A DNA stretch of 64,000 nucleotides from CAZHCA01 sp964530825 (GTDB lineage Bacteria > Bacteroidota > Bacteroidia > Chitinophagales > Saprospiraceae). The DNA is taken from contig CAZHCA010000006.1 in NCBI GenBank assembly GCA_964530825.1, positions 124,001-188,000 of the forward strand. The letters are read 5' to 3'. Shown one piece after another: positions 25,602 to 34,099 of this stretch (positions are counted from its first letter, which is position 1; the number at the start of each line of letters is the position of its first letter). Position numbers and translations under genes: made by a program. Below the pieces are notes generated by a model. The model did no database searches and had not been told where the DNA came from. It saw nothing but the letters and a program-made list of their open reading frames with translations.

Positions 25602-26078
25602 TCAGGGCGCCAATCGAAAACGTACGGGTAGTAATTTCCAAGTCGTTACATTTTTACCGTTGAAGACAGCAGGTTCCCATCTGGGCATGCGTTCAATGGC
25701 GCGTAGAACGTTTTCATCAATGCCGCAGCCTAATCCGCGCAAGATATCCGTCTGGGTTATTTGGCCATCCTCACGGATCTGCAGCAACAAGATGAGGGTG
25801 CCTTCTATACCATTTTCTTGAGCTAGCTCGGGGTAGTTTATGTTTTCCCGCAGAAAAGTAATCAGGGCCGACTGACCGCCTGGAAATTCGGGATGGCAGT
25901 CCAGCTTCCATATATCCACAGGAGCCTTTCCAGCTTCTGAAGATTCCTTGGTAAGCCGGTCCGGATCAACAGCAGCGGAAGCTTCCGCTAGGGTAGCCGA
26001 AAAAGGAAAAGACCACTGACCATTCAGAAGAGTGGACGTGATGGTCAACAGGAGAGTTATCGACAATACTTTCATCAT
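25602..26078 (-). CDS. Secreted TonB C-terminal-domain protein without membrane anchor
   Basis: A 158-residue protein with a signal peptide (about 1-20) and a TonB C-terminal domain (about 62-155): PEFPGGQSALITFL, NYPELAQENGIEGTLIL, LGCGIDENVLRAIERMP. It lacks the N-terminal anchor needed to contact ExbB/ExbD and the proline-rich spacer, so it is probably not an energising TonB. Similar free-standing domains in Bacteroidota may bind receptors or peptidoglycan. It lies 71 bases upstream of the protease gene on the same strand. Confidence 0.85.
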   Translation of the reverse strand: MMKVLSITLLLTITSTLLNGQWSFPFSATLAEASAAVDPDRLTKESSEAGKAPVDIWKLDCHPEFPGGQSALITFLRENINYPELAQENGIEGTLILLLQIREDGQITQTDILRGLGCGIDENVLRAIERMPRWEPAVFNGKNVTTWKLLPVRFRLAP

Positions 26079-26094
26079 TTTGGGTTTTTAGCAT

Positions 26095-26110
26095 TTGGAA
26101 TTGGTTCCAA
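26095..26110. promoter_or_regulatory. Inverted repeat upstream of the TonB-C/protease operon
   Basis: TTGGAA-TTGG-TTCCAA is a perfect 6-bp inverted repeat 16 bases before the ATG at 26078. A further TTCCAA lies at 26147-26152, 42 bases (about four helical turns) from the first. The position between the hybrid regulator gene and the operon fits a binding site for its AraC domain, but this is untested. Confidence 0.4.
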
Positions 26111-26356
26111 TGTAGCTGGAAACCCAAACCGAAGTTTTGGCTTACGTTCCAAAGGTTTTACCTTATGTCGTTTGGTTGAAAGTATTTGAAAATCAATATT
26201 TTATAAAGGAAAAAGGAGAGGAGTGCGGCAGCATTTTTTGTTCGGTGGCCGTCGTTTGCACATATGTCGCATCGATTGTGCAAAGACCTCGAAGCGGAGG
26301 CAAAGCCCCAGTAGAGAAGCTTTGCTTTTATGTCGCAAGTTGAAGTAAAATGGCGG

Positions 26357-29248
26357 TCAGTTGCGTTGCAGTAATTCGCTGGGTGGAAACCCAAATTGCT
26401 CGCTGAAGGAGCGGGAGAAATAAGCCAAATTGGGGATGCCGACCTGGAAAGCAATTTCAGAGATATTGCCGGACCGCTGCTCAAGCAATTGATAGGCTTG
26501 CTGCAACCGGTAGGTGCGCACGTATACCGAAGGCGACATATCGGTGATGGCTTTGACTTTGCGGTGCAGCTGGCTGCGGCTCATACCCATCGCACGGCCC
26601 AGGTCTTCAATGCTGAAGTTTTCATTATCGAGGTTATCGCGTACGGTCTGTTCGATTTTTTCCAGAAAGGCCGCTTCAGTCGGGCTGACAAAATCGGCTA
26701 CCGGCTGCGACCGCGGCATTGCCATGTCGGAAGCAAACTTTTCACGCAGCCGGCGACGCTGCTCGATCAGGTTGCCGACCATCAATTGCAGTTCCCGCGG
26801 GTCGAAGGGTTTTGTGAGGTAAGCATCTGCTCCCATACTCAGCCCGGATAGTTTATCCTGCTGTTCGGCTAGGGCGGTAAGGAGTACAACGGGAATGTGG
26901 CTGGTGACCTCCTCGCTTTTTAGGGTTTGGCACATGGTGAGGCCATCCATCTCAGGCATCATAACGTCAGACAGCACCAGGTCGGGAATATATTTTTCGG
27001 CAAATGCCAAGCCTTTTTGTCCGTTATTGGCTTCAATCAGCTGGTAATCGTCCTGCAAATGGGTTTTGATGTAGGAACGCAGGTCGGCATTATCCTCGAT
27101 GATTAATACGACCGGTTTTTTACTATTGGTCCGGCGATAGGTATCCGGAATGTCTTCCTCTTCCAGAAATAAAGTAGGGGGCGGGACTTCGGTCGCCTCG
27201 GTCAATTCCTGGAGGAGTGCTTTGGGGAAAGTCATCAAAACGCTAAACGTAGAGCCCTTTCCTATCTCACTTTCTACTTCTAACGAGCCGTTGTGTAACT
27301 CGACCAGTTCCTTAGTCAGAGCTAATCCAATACCACTGCCTGGAATGCCTTGCTCCTCTCGCGGCGGACTGTAGAAGCGGTCAAAAATATGGGGCAATTG
27401 ATCGGTGGGAATGCCCGGACCCGAATCGGAAACGGTGAAAGCAATACTCCAGGTATCAGCCCCTTCTTCCTTCAGGTTCATATTGAAATGCACTCGTCCT
27501 TGCTCAGGGGTGAATTTAAGGGCGTTAGAAAGTAAGTTGCCCAGGATTTTTTCCAGCTTATCGGCGTCCACTCTGGAGGGAATGACTTCCTTGGGAAAAT
27601 CGGGTTGAAAAAAAATCTGCTTGCGCATAGCCCAACTTTCGAAAGAGTAGACGATCGAACGTACCAGCTGGGTAAGGTCCATAGGCCGGGCTTCCAACTC
27701 CACCCGGCCGCTTTCCAAGCGGGAGAGATCGAGCAGCTGATTCACCAGATGCAATAAGCGTTCACTGTTGCGAATCATCATCGCCTGCGAAGGTTTAGGA
27801 TCGCCTTTAAAAGTGCCTTGGTACATTTCCCGCAAGGGACCTAAAATGAGTGTGAGCGGGGTTCGGAACTCATGGCTGATATTGGCAAAAAAGTTGGATT
27901 TGAATTGATCCAATTCGCGCAGCTGCTTGGCTTCCGCTTGCCGTAGCTGCAGCTCCATTTCGGCCTGTCGCTGTCGCTGGCGGGACCGCAACTGAAAAAA
28001 GCGAAAAACGCCACCCAGCAACAACAAACTGCCTAGGCTTCCAAAAAGGACGAGGTTGCGCCGGTTCACCTCCTTTTGCAGCTGCAGTTCTTGCTTGGCG
28101 ATCTGGGCTTCTTTTTGCTGGGTTTCGTATTTGACCATAAGCTCGGAAACATCGTCCGATTGGCGGACGATGCGTTGGGAATCGACCAGCGCATTTACCT
28201 GCAATTGCTGTTCGAATGCCTTTTTGTAGTCACCCTCGCGCTCGTAAATGCGTAGTAAATTGCGGTTGATATCCAGTTCTTTTGTCAGATCACCGTAGGA
28301 TTGCGCTTGCTCGAGCGCTAATTGGCTGAAGTGTTTTGCACTATCAAGCTGCCCGAGTTCGAAAAACAGAGAGGACAAAGCATACAGGCTATAGTATCGG
28401 CTGAGGGGATCATTATCGATACCAATGGCTTCTGCTTGCCTGAAATGGTATTTAGCCTTCTCAAAGTCTTCATTATAAAGGTAGACTGCTGCCAGGTTGT
28501 TGTGGATCTTAGCCAGGTTGCGCGTCTGACCGTAAAACTCCGCTGCCTCCAACAGTTTTTTGCCGTAGACCAGCATGGAGTCCGGTTGCGACTTTTGTTC
28601 GTAGAGGACCAATAGCTCGCCTAGCGCAAAGATTACATTATCCCCATTCCCTTGTGCTTTGTGGTAGCGTAAAAACTTTTCGTACGCCCGGCGCGTTTTT
28701 TCGTACTCTCCGTAGTACATGTATACACGACCCATTTCGAAATCCGCATCGAGCTGGCCTGCATAATCGCCGATCGCTATGAAAATAGCCCTTGCTTTCA
28801 GGAGTTCCTCGACCGATTCACTCAACGCATCGGCGACAAAATGAGAAACCCCCAAGCGGTAGTGACTACTGGCTAACTTGTTACTATCGCCGATTTCCTG
28901 TGCCAGTTCCAATCCTTTTTGGCTCCAGCTAAGTGCCGAATCCGCCTGCACCCGACCGTAACCCTTAGCGATCGCCTGGCTGAGTTCCCATCGTTGTGCC
29001 TGGTCTGTAGTAGATTGAAACGCCTCCTTTAAACTGTCCAATGGCGGCATCTGGCCGTACGACGTAGACGGATACAGCAAACAAATCAGGAAGGCAAAAA
29101 AACGTGCTTTCCAACCATCATGTTTGTAACGACTTGTGAAGCAACCCGTGCAGGTATTACATGCGTGCTTTTTGGAGCTTGCTCTGAAGATAAGAAGAAT
29201 CCGGGATAGATGGAAGCAGACGGAAGTTTCTAGTTGGTCTGCCCGCAC
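26357..29248 (-). CDS. Hybrid two-component regulator: TPR sensor, kinase, receiver, AraC
   Basis: A sensor and transcription factor in one chain. Counting from the in-frame GTG at 29248: a signal sequence (about 47-66), TPR-like repeats in the periplasm (about 80-380), a membrane helix (398-417), a coiled coil, the kinase H-box with His459 (ANISHEFRTPLTL), N-box (NLLSNALKFT) and G-boxes, a receiver with Asp761 (LVLSDVMMPEMDG), and an AraC HTH (about 850-963; ending IPNLAYFSRSFSEQFGFPPSE). The start is odd: the signal sequence begins about 45 residues inside the frame. A better signal peptide opens at ATG 29118 in another frame and joins the main frame if the poly-T at 29096-29102 had eight instead of seven bases. 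It probably controls the secreted-protein genes downstream. Confidence 0.92.
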   Translation of the reverse strand: MRADQLETSVCFHLSRILLIFRASSKKHACNTCTGCFTSRYKHDGWKARFFAFLICLLYPSTSYGQMPPLDSLKEAFQSTTDQAQRWELSQAIAKGYGRVQADSALSWSQKGLELAQEIGDSNKLASSHYRLGVSHFVADALSESVEELLKARAIFIAIGDYAGQLDADFEMGRVYMYYGEYEKTRRAYEKFLRYHKAQGNGDNVIFALGELLVLYEQKSQPDSMLVYGKKLLEAAEFYGQTRNLAKIHNNLAAVYLYNEDFEKAKYHFRQAEAIGIDNDPLSRYYSLYALSSLFFELGQLDSAKHFSQLALEQAQSYGDLTKELDINRNLLRIYEREGDYKKAFEQQLQVNALVDSQRIVRQSDDVSELMVKYETQQKEAQIAKQELQLQKEVNRRNLVLFGSLGSLLLLGGVFRFFQLRSRQRQRQAEMELQLRQAEAKQLRELDQFKSNFFANISHEFRTPLTLILGPLREMYQGTFKGDPKPSQAMMIRNSERLLHLVNQLLDLSRLESGRVELEARPMDLTQLVRSIVYSFESWAMRKQIFFQPDFPKEVIPSRVDADKLEKILGNLLSNALKFTPEQGRVHFNMNLKEEGADTWSIAFTVSDSGPGIPTDQLPHIFDRFYSPPREEQGIPGSGIGLALTKELVELHNGSLEVESEIGKGSTFSVLMTFPKALLQELTEATEVPPPTLFLEEEDIPDTYRRTNSKKPVVLIIEDNADLRSYIKTHLQDDYQLIEANNGQKGLAFAEKYIPDLVLSDVMMPEMDGLTMCQTLKSEEVTSHIPVVLLTALAEQQDKLSGLSMGADAYLTKPFDPRELQLMVGNLIEQRRRLREKFASDMAMPRSQPVADFVSPTEAAFLEKIEQTVRDNLDNENFSIEDLGRAMGMSRSQLHRKVKAITDMSPSVYVRTYRLQQAYQLLEQRSGNISEIAFQVGIPNLAYFSRSFSEQFGFPPSELLQRN

Positions 29249-29281
29249 CGAATATCCCGAAGAAGCGGCAGCACGCCCAAA

Positions 29282-29917
29282 CTAGTAACTGACAAACGGC
29301 ATCTGCGAGGAAAAACGTTCTTCCTGTACTTCGCGCAAAATGAAATCGGCAAGATCGGCCCGGCTAATGGAGGTGCTGGCGTTGACGCCCACCCAGCCAA
29401 CGCGGTATTTGCCGGTATGTGGGCCATTGGTCAGTCGGGGACCGCGGACGATCGTCCAGCTTAGCCCGCTGTTGCGCAACACCTCAGCGTGGCCGATAGC
29501 ATCATTGAGAACCTTCGGGACCGCAATTTTCATAATGGTCCGGATCATCTTATCCATAAATTTGGGTTGATCTTTCTCGGGAAAAGGCAGCCCGGCGCCT
29601 GAAAGAGAGATAATGCGTTCTACGCCGTGGCGCTTCATCGCATCGACGATATGCTGTGTACCTCTGGTTTGCAGCTCAGCGGGCGATCCCTTGACATGGC
29701 CAAATAGGCTTACCACTAAATCGGCGTTAGCTACCGTACGCTCCACGTCATCGGGATTCAGCACATCGCCGGGAAGAATGTGGAGCTGAACTGATTGTTG
29801 CGGAATTTTTTCGGGCGCGCGCGCCAGTGCTTGGATGTAGTAGTCTGCTTCTAATGCCTGTTCTAAAAATTGTTGACCAGTGCGGCCCGAACCGCCGAAT
29901 AGCGCAATGGTAGCCAT
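29282..29917 (-). CDS. NAD(P)-binding Rossmann protein (atypical SDR / NmrA-like)
   Basis: A 211-residue cytoplasmic protein with the nucleotide-binding motif GGSGRTG (8-14), then DVLNPDDVERTVANADLVV, SLSGAG and the SWTIVRGPRLTNG stretch, typical of short atypical SDR proteins that sense or reduce with NAD(P)H. It lacks the YxxxK catalytic pair of classical SDRs. It is divergent from the HxlR regulator gene. HxlR proteins often control quinone/aldehyde stress genes for oxidoreductases of this kind, so a detoxification role is likely. Confidence 0.88.
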   Translation of the reverse strand: MATIALFGGSGRTGQQFLEQALEADYYIQALARAPEKIPQQSVQLHILPGDVLNPDDVERTVANADLVVSLFGHVKGSPAELQTRGTQHIVDAMKRHGVERIISLSGAGLPFPEKDQPKFMDKMIRTIMKIAVPKVLNDAIGHAEVLRNSGLSWTIVRGPRLTNGPHTGKYRVGWVGVNASTSISRADLADFILREVQEERFSSQMPFVSY

Positions 29918-29957
29918 GATTTCTTTCTTTTATTCCGAAAAGTAGATACCTTGTAAG

Positions 29958-29973
29958 TACTAAAAAAATAGTA
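29958..29973. promoter_or_regulatory. Probable HxlR operator between divergent genes
   Basis: TACTAAAAAAATAGTA is an inverted repeat with perfect TACTA/TAGTA arms. It resembles the TACT-N7-AGTA boxes of the YodB/CatR branch of HxlR regulators, here with eight spacer bases. A direct repeat (ACCTT, then GTAAGTA, then an A-run) also occurs at about 29948-29968 and 29982-30002. It lies 40 bases from the SDR start and 13 from the HxlR start. Confidence 0.55.
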
Positions 29974-29986
29974 AAGTACATACCTT

Positions 29987-30325
29987 TTGGTAAGTATTAA
30001 AAAACGGCCTATAAACATCACGCCAAAATGTCCGATCCGTACTACCCTAGAGTTGGTTGGGGGAAAATGGAAATTGCTCATCATTTACCAGTTGGCCGGC
30101 GGTCCGCTTCGTTTTTCCGACCTGAAGCGTAGTATTCCCGATATTAGCGAAAAGATGCTCATCCAGGAGCTGAAAACTTTGGCCGACAGTGACTTGGTAT
30201 ACCGGCAAAATTTCGGCGAGGTGCCGCCACGTGTGGAGTACCGCCTATCCGACCGTGGACAGGCCGCACTGCCATTGGTCGATGCCATGGCCCAATTTGC
30301 CGATCACTACCTAGCCGAGAAGTAG
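29987..30325 (+). CDS. HxlR-family winged-helix regulator
   Basis: A 112-residue cytoplasmic DNA-binding protein. It has the family signature CPIRTTLELVGGKWKLLI with the conserved redox-capable Cys15, then RFSDLKRSIPDISEKMLIQE (recognition-helix region; positions 42-61) and the wing RVEYRLSDRG. HxlR proteins respond to quinones, aldehydes or disulfide stress and often repress a divergent oxidoreductase gene, which matches the layout here. No in-frame ATG exists near the start. TTG 29987 gives a normal length, but it overlaps a -7-like sequence, so the exact start is uncertain. Confidence 0.92.
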   Translation: MVSIKKRPINITPKCPIRTTLELVGGKWKLLIIYQLAGGPLRFSDLKRSIPDISEKMLIQELKTLADSDLVYRQNFGEVPPRVEYRLSDRGQAALPLVDAMAQFADHYLAEK

Positions 30326-30473
30326 GATAACACGGAGAAATAGTGGACAAAGGGGTTTTCTGCTTCCTGTCCAAGGCTGCAGAGGGGGCAAGGGTATTGG
30401 GATAGGAAATCGTATCCTAGTGCTCTGTTACTGTCAAGGAATACTCCGGCAACACAGCGATACCACCTCCGGT

Positions 30474-31916
30474 TCAGTCCTGCCTAGGGGGCGGGTTCCA
30501 TTCCACCCCGTTGATGCTTACCTCCCGTGCCAGAACACCTTTCGTACCTTCGGCCACATTACCATCGCCTGCCTCACGGATCCGGATACTTTCCAACCAT
30601 AGTTTCTGTATGGGGTTATCTATGTTACCGAGTATTTGGAGGCCGGGTCCCTGGCTTACCCTGGTTTGCCAATTTTGAACGTACACCTCCTGCAAAGGCG
30701 GCGCGCTGGCGCCCGGTCCTTTGATCTGCAGGACTCCGGAGCGGACCGTATCGGCTGTTACATTCCGGAGATAAATTCTTTCAATGCTCCCCAGTTCCGA
30801 TCCGGTGATTCGCAACGCATGACCGGCATCTAGAATGTAGGCGTCTTCAATGAAGATATCCCGAATTCCGGCAGCGGTGTAGGGGCCGATTCCAAAGGCG
30901 TTACCATTGGTTCGCAGTGTGCATCGCCGCAGGATAACCTGCTGGGTAGCTGGTCGGTCTACGCTGGGCTGGCCGCTGCCGGCTGCCAGCTGGAAGGCGT
31001 CGCCTGGGCCTTCAAAATAGCAGTTAGTCACCAACACCTGTGAGCTGCCGTCGACGCATACCCCAGCCCGGTCGGGGGCCAGGCCGTACATGCGCAGATT
31101 GCGCAACACTACGTCGCGGCTAAAAACCGGATGAACCGTCCAGTAAGGGCTGTTGCGCAGGGTCAGGTCACTTACCAGCACATTACGGCAATCGACAAAA
31201 GAAATAAGTGCCGGTCGCAAGTAGTGCAACTGGCCATCGCCCAGCCCCTCGTCATCGCGGTCATCATAATCCCGGTCTAGGATGCCGCTTCCGAAGATGC
31301 GGCCTTCAAGGGGCACCGTATCGAGGCGGTAGGCCCTTATTCTTTCCAGGTCAAGCCCGGATTGAAGTGCCCACTCTGTTGCGAGGTCCTTGGCACGGGC
31401 ATCGATTTCACCTTTTCCGGTCAGGGCAATGTTGCGGCGTTGGTAAGCGTAAATGAAGGGCGTGTAGTTCCAGACCAAGATCCCGTCGTAACGCACCCGG
31501 TCGAGGGGTGAGAATTTTTCTCGGCTGAACTCGAATACCAGACGAGCGCTATCGGCCAGATGCAGCTCTACATTGTCGCGCAATTTTATGGGTGAGGTCG
31601 ACAAAAATACCCCTTTTGGGATGACGACTCGGCCTCCTCCGGCCCGGTTGCAGGCGACAATTGCATCGTAAATGGCGCGGTGGCTGTCCAGCGTACTGTC
31701 ATTTTGGGCGCCGTAATCGGTAATGAGGAACACACTATCCTGAATGAAAGGCGGCTGGATGCGCTCTAACGTCCGGGGCAGTAACCCCCAGGCTCGTGCC
31801 ACCTGGGTTTGTGCCACCCGGTCGGAAAAGGGGCGCTGAGCCGGTAAAGGCAATACTGCGATTGTCGTGATCAGTGCTGCTAAGGGAAGTAAAAACCAGG
31901 ACCGGAAACGCTGCAT
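30474..31916 (-). CDS. Secreted GH28-like right-handed beta-helix protein with altered active site
   Basis: A 480-residue protein with a signal peptide (about 1-26), a DYGAQNDSTLDSHRAI entry motif and GGGRVVIPKG, then parallel beta-helix coils, all typical of GH28 (polygalacturonase-like) enzymes. Aligned by eye to GH28 motifs, Asp289 (CVDGSS) and Asp306 (PGDAF) are kept, but the second Asp of GDD is Ala307, the His of GHG is Asn339 (TNGNAFGIG) and the Lys of RIK is Thr371 (LRIT). So half of the six usual active-site positions are changed. It may be a binding protein or an enzyme with another chemistry. It has no PUL partners beside it. Confidence 0.8.
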   Translation of the reverse strand: MQRFRSWFLLPLAALITTIAVLPLPAQRPFSDRVAQTQVARAWGLLPRTLERIQPPFIQDSVFLITDYGAQNDSTLDSHRAIYDAIVACNRAGGGRVVIPKGVFLSTSPIKLRDNVELHLADSARLVFEFSREKFSPLDRVRYDGILVWNYTPFIYAYQRRNIALTGKGEIDARAKDLATEWALQSGLDLERIRAYRLDTVPLEGRIFGSGILDRDYDDRDDEGLGDGQLHYLRPALISFVDCRNVLVSDLTLRNSPYWTVHPVFSRDVVLRNLRMYGLAPDRAGVCVDGSSQVLVTNCYFEGPGDAFQLAAGSGQPSVDRPATQQVILRRCTLRTNGNAFGIGPYTAAGIRDIFIEDAYILDAGHALRITGSELGSIERIYLRNVTADTVRSGVLQIKGPGASAPPLQEVYVQNWQTRVSQGPGLQILGNIDNPIQKLWLESIRIREAGDGNVAEGTKGVLAREVSINGVEWNPPPRQD

Positions 31917-32039
31917 AAGTGCTCTTTTAGGCGTAAACTTAGCTAATATCCTGGCCAGGATAAAATAGGTTTGGCTCTCTTGTGCAACAGGTTTGTCGTC
32001 TTTCCAAGAACAAGCCGCGTTTCTGAGGCTTGTCCTAAC

Positions 32040-33287
32040 CTAATCACTGGGCCTATCGTGATCGGGCCTGCCCTGTTCCTTTGGCTTGCGCTTGTGCGCC
32101 ACATCCTCCTTAGCGAGTTCCTCCAGTTTTTCTGGATCGCCCTCGCGAATAGCTTCGATTTCTTCCTCGGCTACTTTAAAGCGAGGCGGTTCCGCATCGA
32201 ACATCGTGACCGTAAACAAGGACGAACGAAAGGTCTCGCTGTAAATTTCCCAGGCAGTGATAAACAGGGCAGCAATGAGCGGGCCGAGAATCAGCCCCGA
32301 AATGCCGAAGACTGCCAGCCCCCCCAGGGTACCCAAAAGCACCATGAGGTCGGGCATTTTGGTGTCTTTGCCGACAAGGATGGGGCGCAGGAGATTGTCG
32401 ACTGTCCCTACAACCAGTATGGCAGTAGCAATGATGGCAATTCCTGCTACCACATTGCCAGAAATAATGAGATACGCCCCGGCGGGAAACAGAACGATCC
32501 CCGGTCCTACGGCAGGAATAGCCGATAGTACTACCATGACAACGCCCCAGAAAACCGTATTGGGTATTCCGGCTAAAGCCATGGCTACCGCTCCGATCGT
32601 TCCCTGGATTAACCCAATGATGACGGTCCCTTTGAGCGTGGCGCGCGTCACAGTGGTAAACTTGCCAAGTAGCAAGCGCTCTTCCGCATCGGCCAGAGGT
32701 AGGTAATAAAGTCCCAGCTTCAGATATTCTTTTCCGTTTAAAAGGAAGTAATATAAAGCAAAAAGAAATATAAAGGCCTGTAAAAAGAAATTAACCGTTC
32801 CCGAAGTGATGTGCGATAATCCATTTACAATGAAATCGCCCATGCTATTGATGATATTCCGCAAGCGTTTAATTAGGGCATCGCGATCGGGAAAAATATT
32901 TTCCAACATGGGAAACTCTCCGAATAGATAATCCAGGTCTTTTTCCAGGTCGGTAACGTTTCCGCTAACGGTATTTTCAGCTAGGGGTGCCAAGCTTTTA
33001 GTAATACTGATGGCCTGTTCGACCAGCAGTGCTACAAAACCAACAAAGGGGATAAGTACCACCAAGATCGTCAAGATCAGCGTGACCATACTGCCAATCG
33101 AACGTCGGTTGCCCAGCCATCCGCAAATACGATCGTTCACTGGATAGAGTAGCCCCGCAAAAATAGCAGCTAGCACCAAGGCAATAAAAAACCCATGAAT
33201 AAGCTGGTAAAAGAGGAAGGAAATACCGATCGCTAAAATCAATACGGTGATGCGATTAAGACTGTAAGGTGGTTTTTGCTGCGGCAT
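32040..33287 (-). CDS. AI-2E family (PerM-like) membrane transporter
   Basis: A 415-residue inner-membrane protein with about eight hydrophobic segments. It has the family pattern: two or three N-terminal helices (LILAIGISFLFYQLIHGFF), a loop region with LEKDLDYLFGEFP, and the conserved C-terminal core VFWGVVMVVLSAIPAVGPG and VDNLLRPILVGKDTKMPD. A charged tail (about 365-415) is cytoplasmic. Members export autoinducers, sodium or other solutes; the substrate cannot be predicted. The ATG at 33287 is preferred to a further upstream in-frame start at 33428, which would add an untypical 47-residue basic extension. Confidence 0.9.
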   Translation of the reverse strand: MPQQKPPYSLNRITVLILAIGISFLFYQLIHGFFIALVLAAIFAGLLYPVNDRICGWLGNRRSIGSMVTLILTILVVLIPFVGFVALLVEQAISITKSLAPLAENTVSGNVTDLEKDLDYLFGEFPMLENIFPDRDALIKRLRNIINSMGDFIVNGLSHITSGTVNFFLQAFIFLFALYYFLLNGKEYLKLGLYYLPLADAEERLLLGKFTTVTRATLKGTVIIGLIQGTIGAVAMALAGIPNTVFWGVVMVVLSAIPAVGPGIVLFPAGAYLIISGNVVAGIAIIATAILVVGTVDNLLRPILVGKDTKMPDLMVLLGTLGGLAVFGISGLILGPLIAALFITAWEIYSETFRSSLFTVTMFDAEPPRFKVAEEEIEAIREGDPEKLEELAKEDVAHKRKPKEQGRPDHDRPSD

Positions 33288-33470
33288 GGCTGCTTTTAGG
33301 ATTGGTTTCGACCTAAAGGTAAAAAGCAATACGATTCTGGAAGCCATTAAAAAATGTTTTCGAGCCGGAATGGCTAGATTTCGCCTCAGAACAAGGGGGG
33401 ATAAACACACGAGCAACGGAAGTTCCATGGGTGGAACCCCTGGAGGATACCTATCAGTAAGAAAAGGGAT

Positions 33471-34094
33471 TTATTCCGGAATGCGAAAGCCGGTAACGGC
33501 AAAGAGTGGGTCGTTGCCATGGGCAGGACTACGATCGAGGGCCTCGATCGGCGAAAAGACTTGGGCCGCTTCCAGATATTTTTCGACCAAAGCTACACGG
33601 CCCCGGTTATCTAGCGCATGCCAGACGGCCACAGCTTTGGTGGGAAAACACCGGTTGGAAAAAGTGATCACCACTGGAGCTCCCGAGACCAGGCAGCGAC
33701 CCACCTCTTTCAAGACCTCGACCGGTTGGATAAGGTAATCGATCGACACGCAAATTGCAGCGCCGTCGAATGATTGGTCGGCGTAGGGGAGTACTGGGTT
33801 TTCATTGAGATCCTGCACCAGGTAGTTGTCGAGCCGGTCGTTGGCCGCTAGCTCTTGCGGATTCATACCCAGGCCGCTTACTTGGGCGTACCGGATATCA
33901 CCAGGTAAGTGCGAGATCCAGCTGCTCATCAGATCCAGAATGTGGCCGTTGGGCGGAAAGTATTCCCGGTAGAGCTGGGTTACGGCCGCGATGGCTGGGT
34001 TATCGATGTGGGTGACAAAGCGGGGCCGCTGGTAAAACTCCGCATCTGAGCGTTCGTCGGCTCTTCGGAAAGCGTCTTTAGGAAACACGGGCAA
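33471..34094 (-). CDS. Class I SAM-dependent methyltransferase
   Basis: A 207-residue cytoplasmic protein. The SAM-binding motif is GHILDLMSSWISHLPGD (about 50-66), an unusual glycine-poor version seen in a bacterial/plastid methyltransferase group with SSWxSH. It is followed by SGLGMNPQELAANDRL, VQDLNENPVLPYADQSFD and CVSIDYLIQPVEVLKEVGR. The acceptor is unknown. The start is TTG 34094 or GTG 34088, only 5-11 bases after the stop of the Lys/Cys microprotein gene, so the two are probably translationally coupled. Confidence 0.85.
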   Translation of the reverse strand: MPVFPKDAFRRADERSDAEFYQRPRFVTHIDNPAIAAVTQLYREYFPPNGHILDLMSSWISHLPGDIRYAQVSGLGMNPQELAANDRLDNYLVQDLNENPVLPYADQSFDGAAICVSIDYLIQPVEVLKEVGRCLVSGAPVVITFSNRCFPTKAVAVWHALDNRGRVALVEKYLEAAQVFSPIEALDRSPAHGNDPLFAVTGFRIPE

Positions 34095-34099
34095 GACCG

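Noticed and set aside
25602..26078. Calling this protein the energising TonB
   Set aside because: No N-terminal membrane anchor or proline-rich spacer is present.
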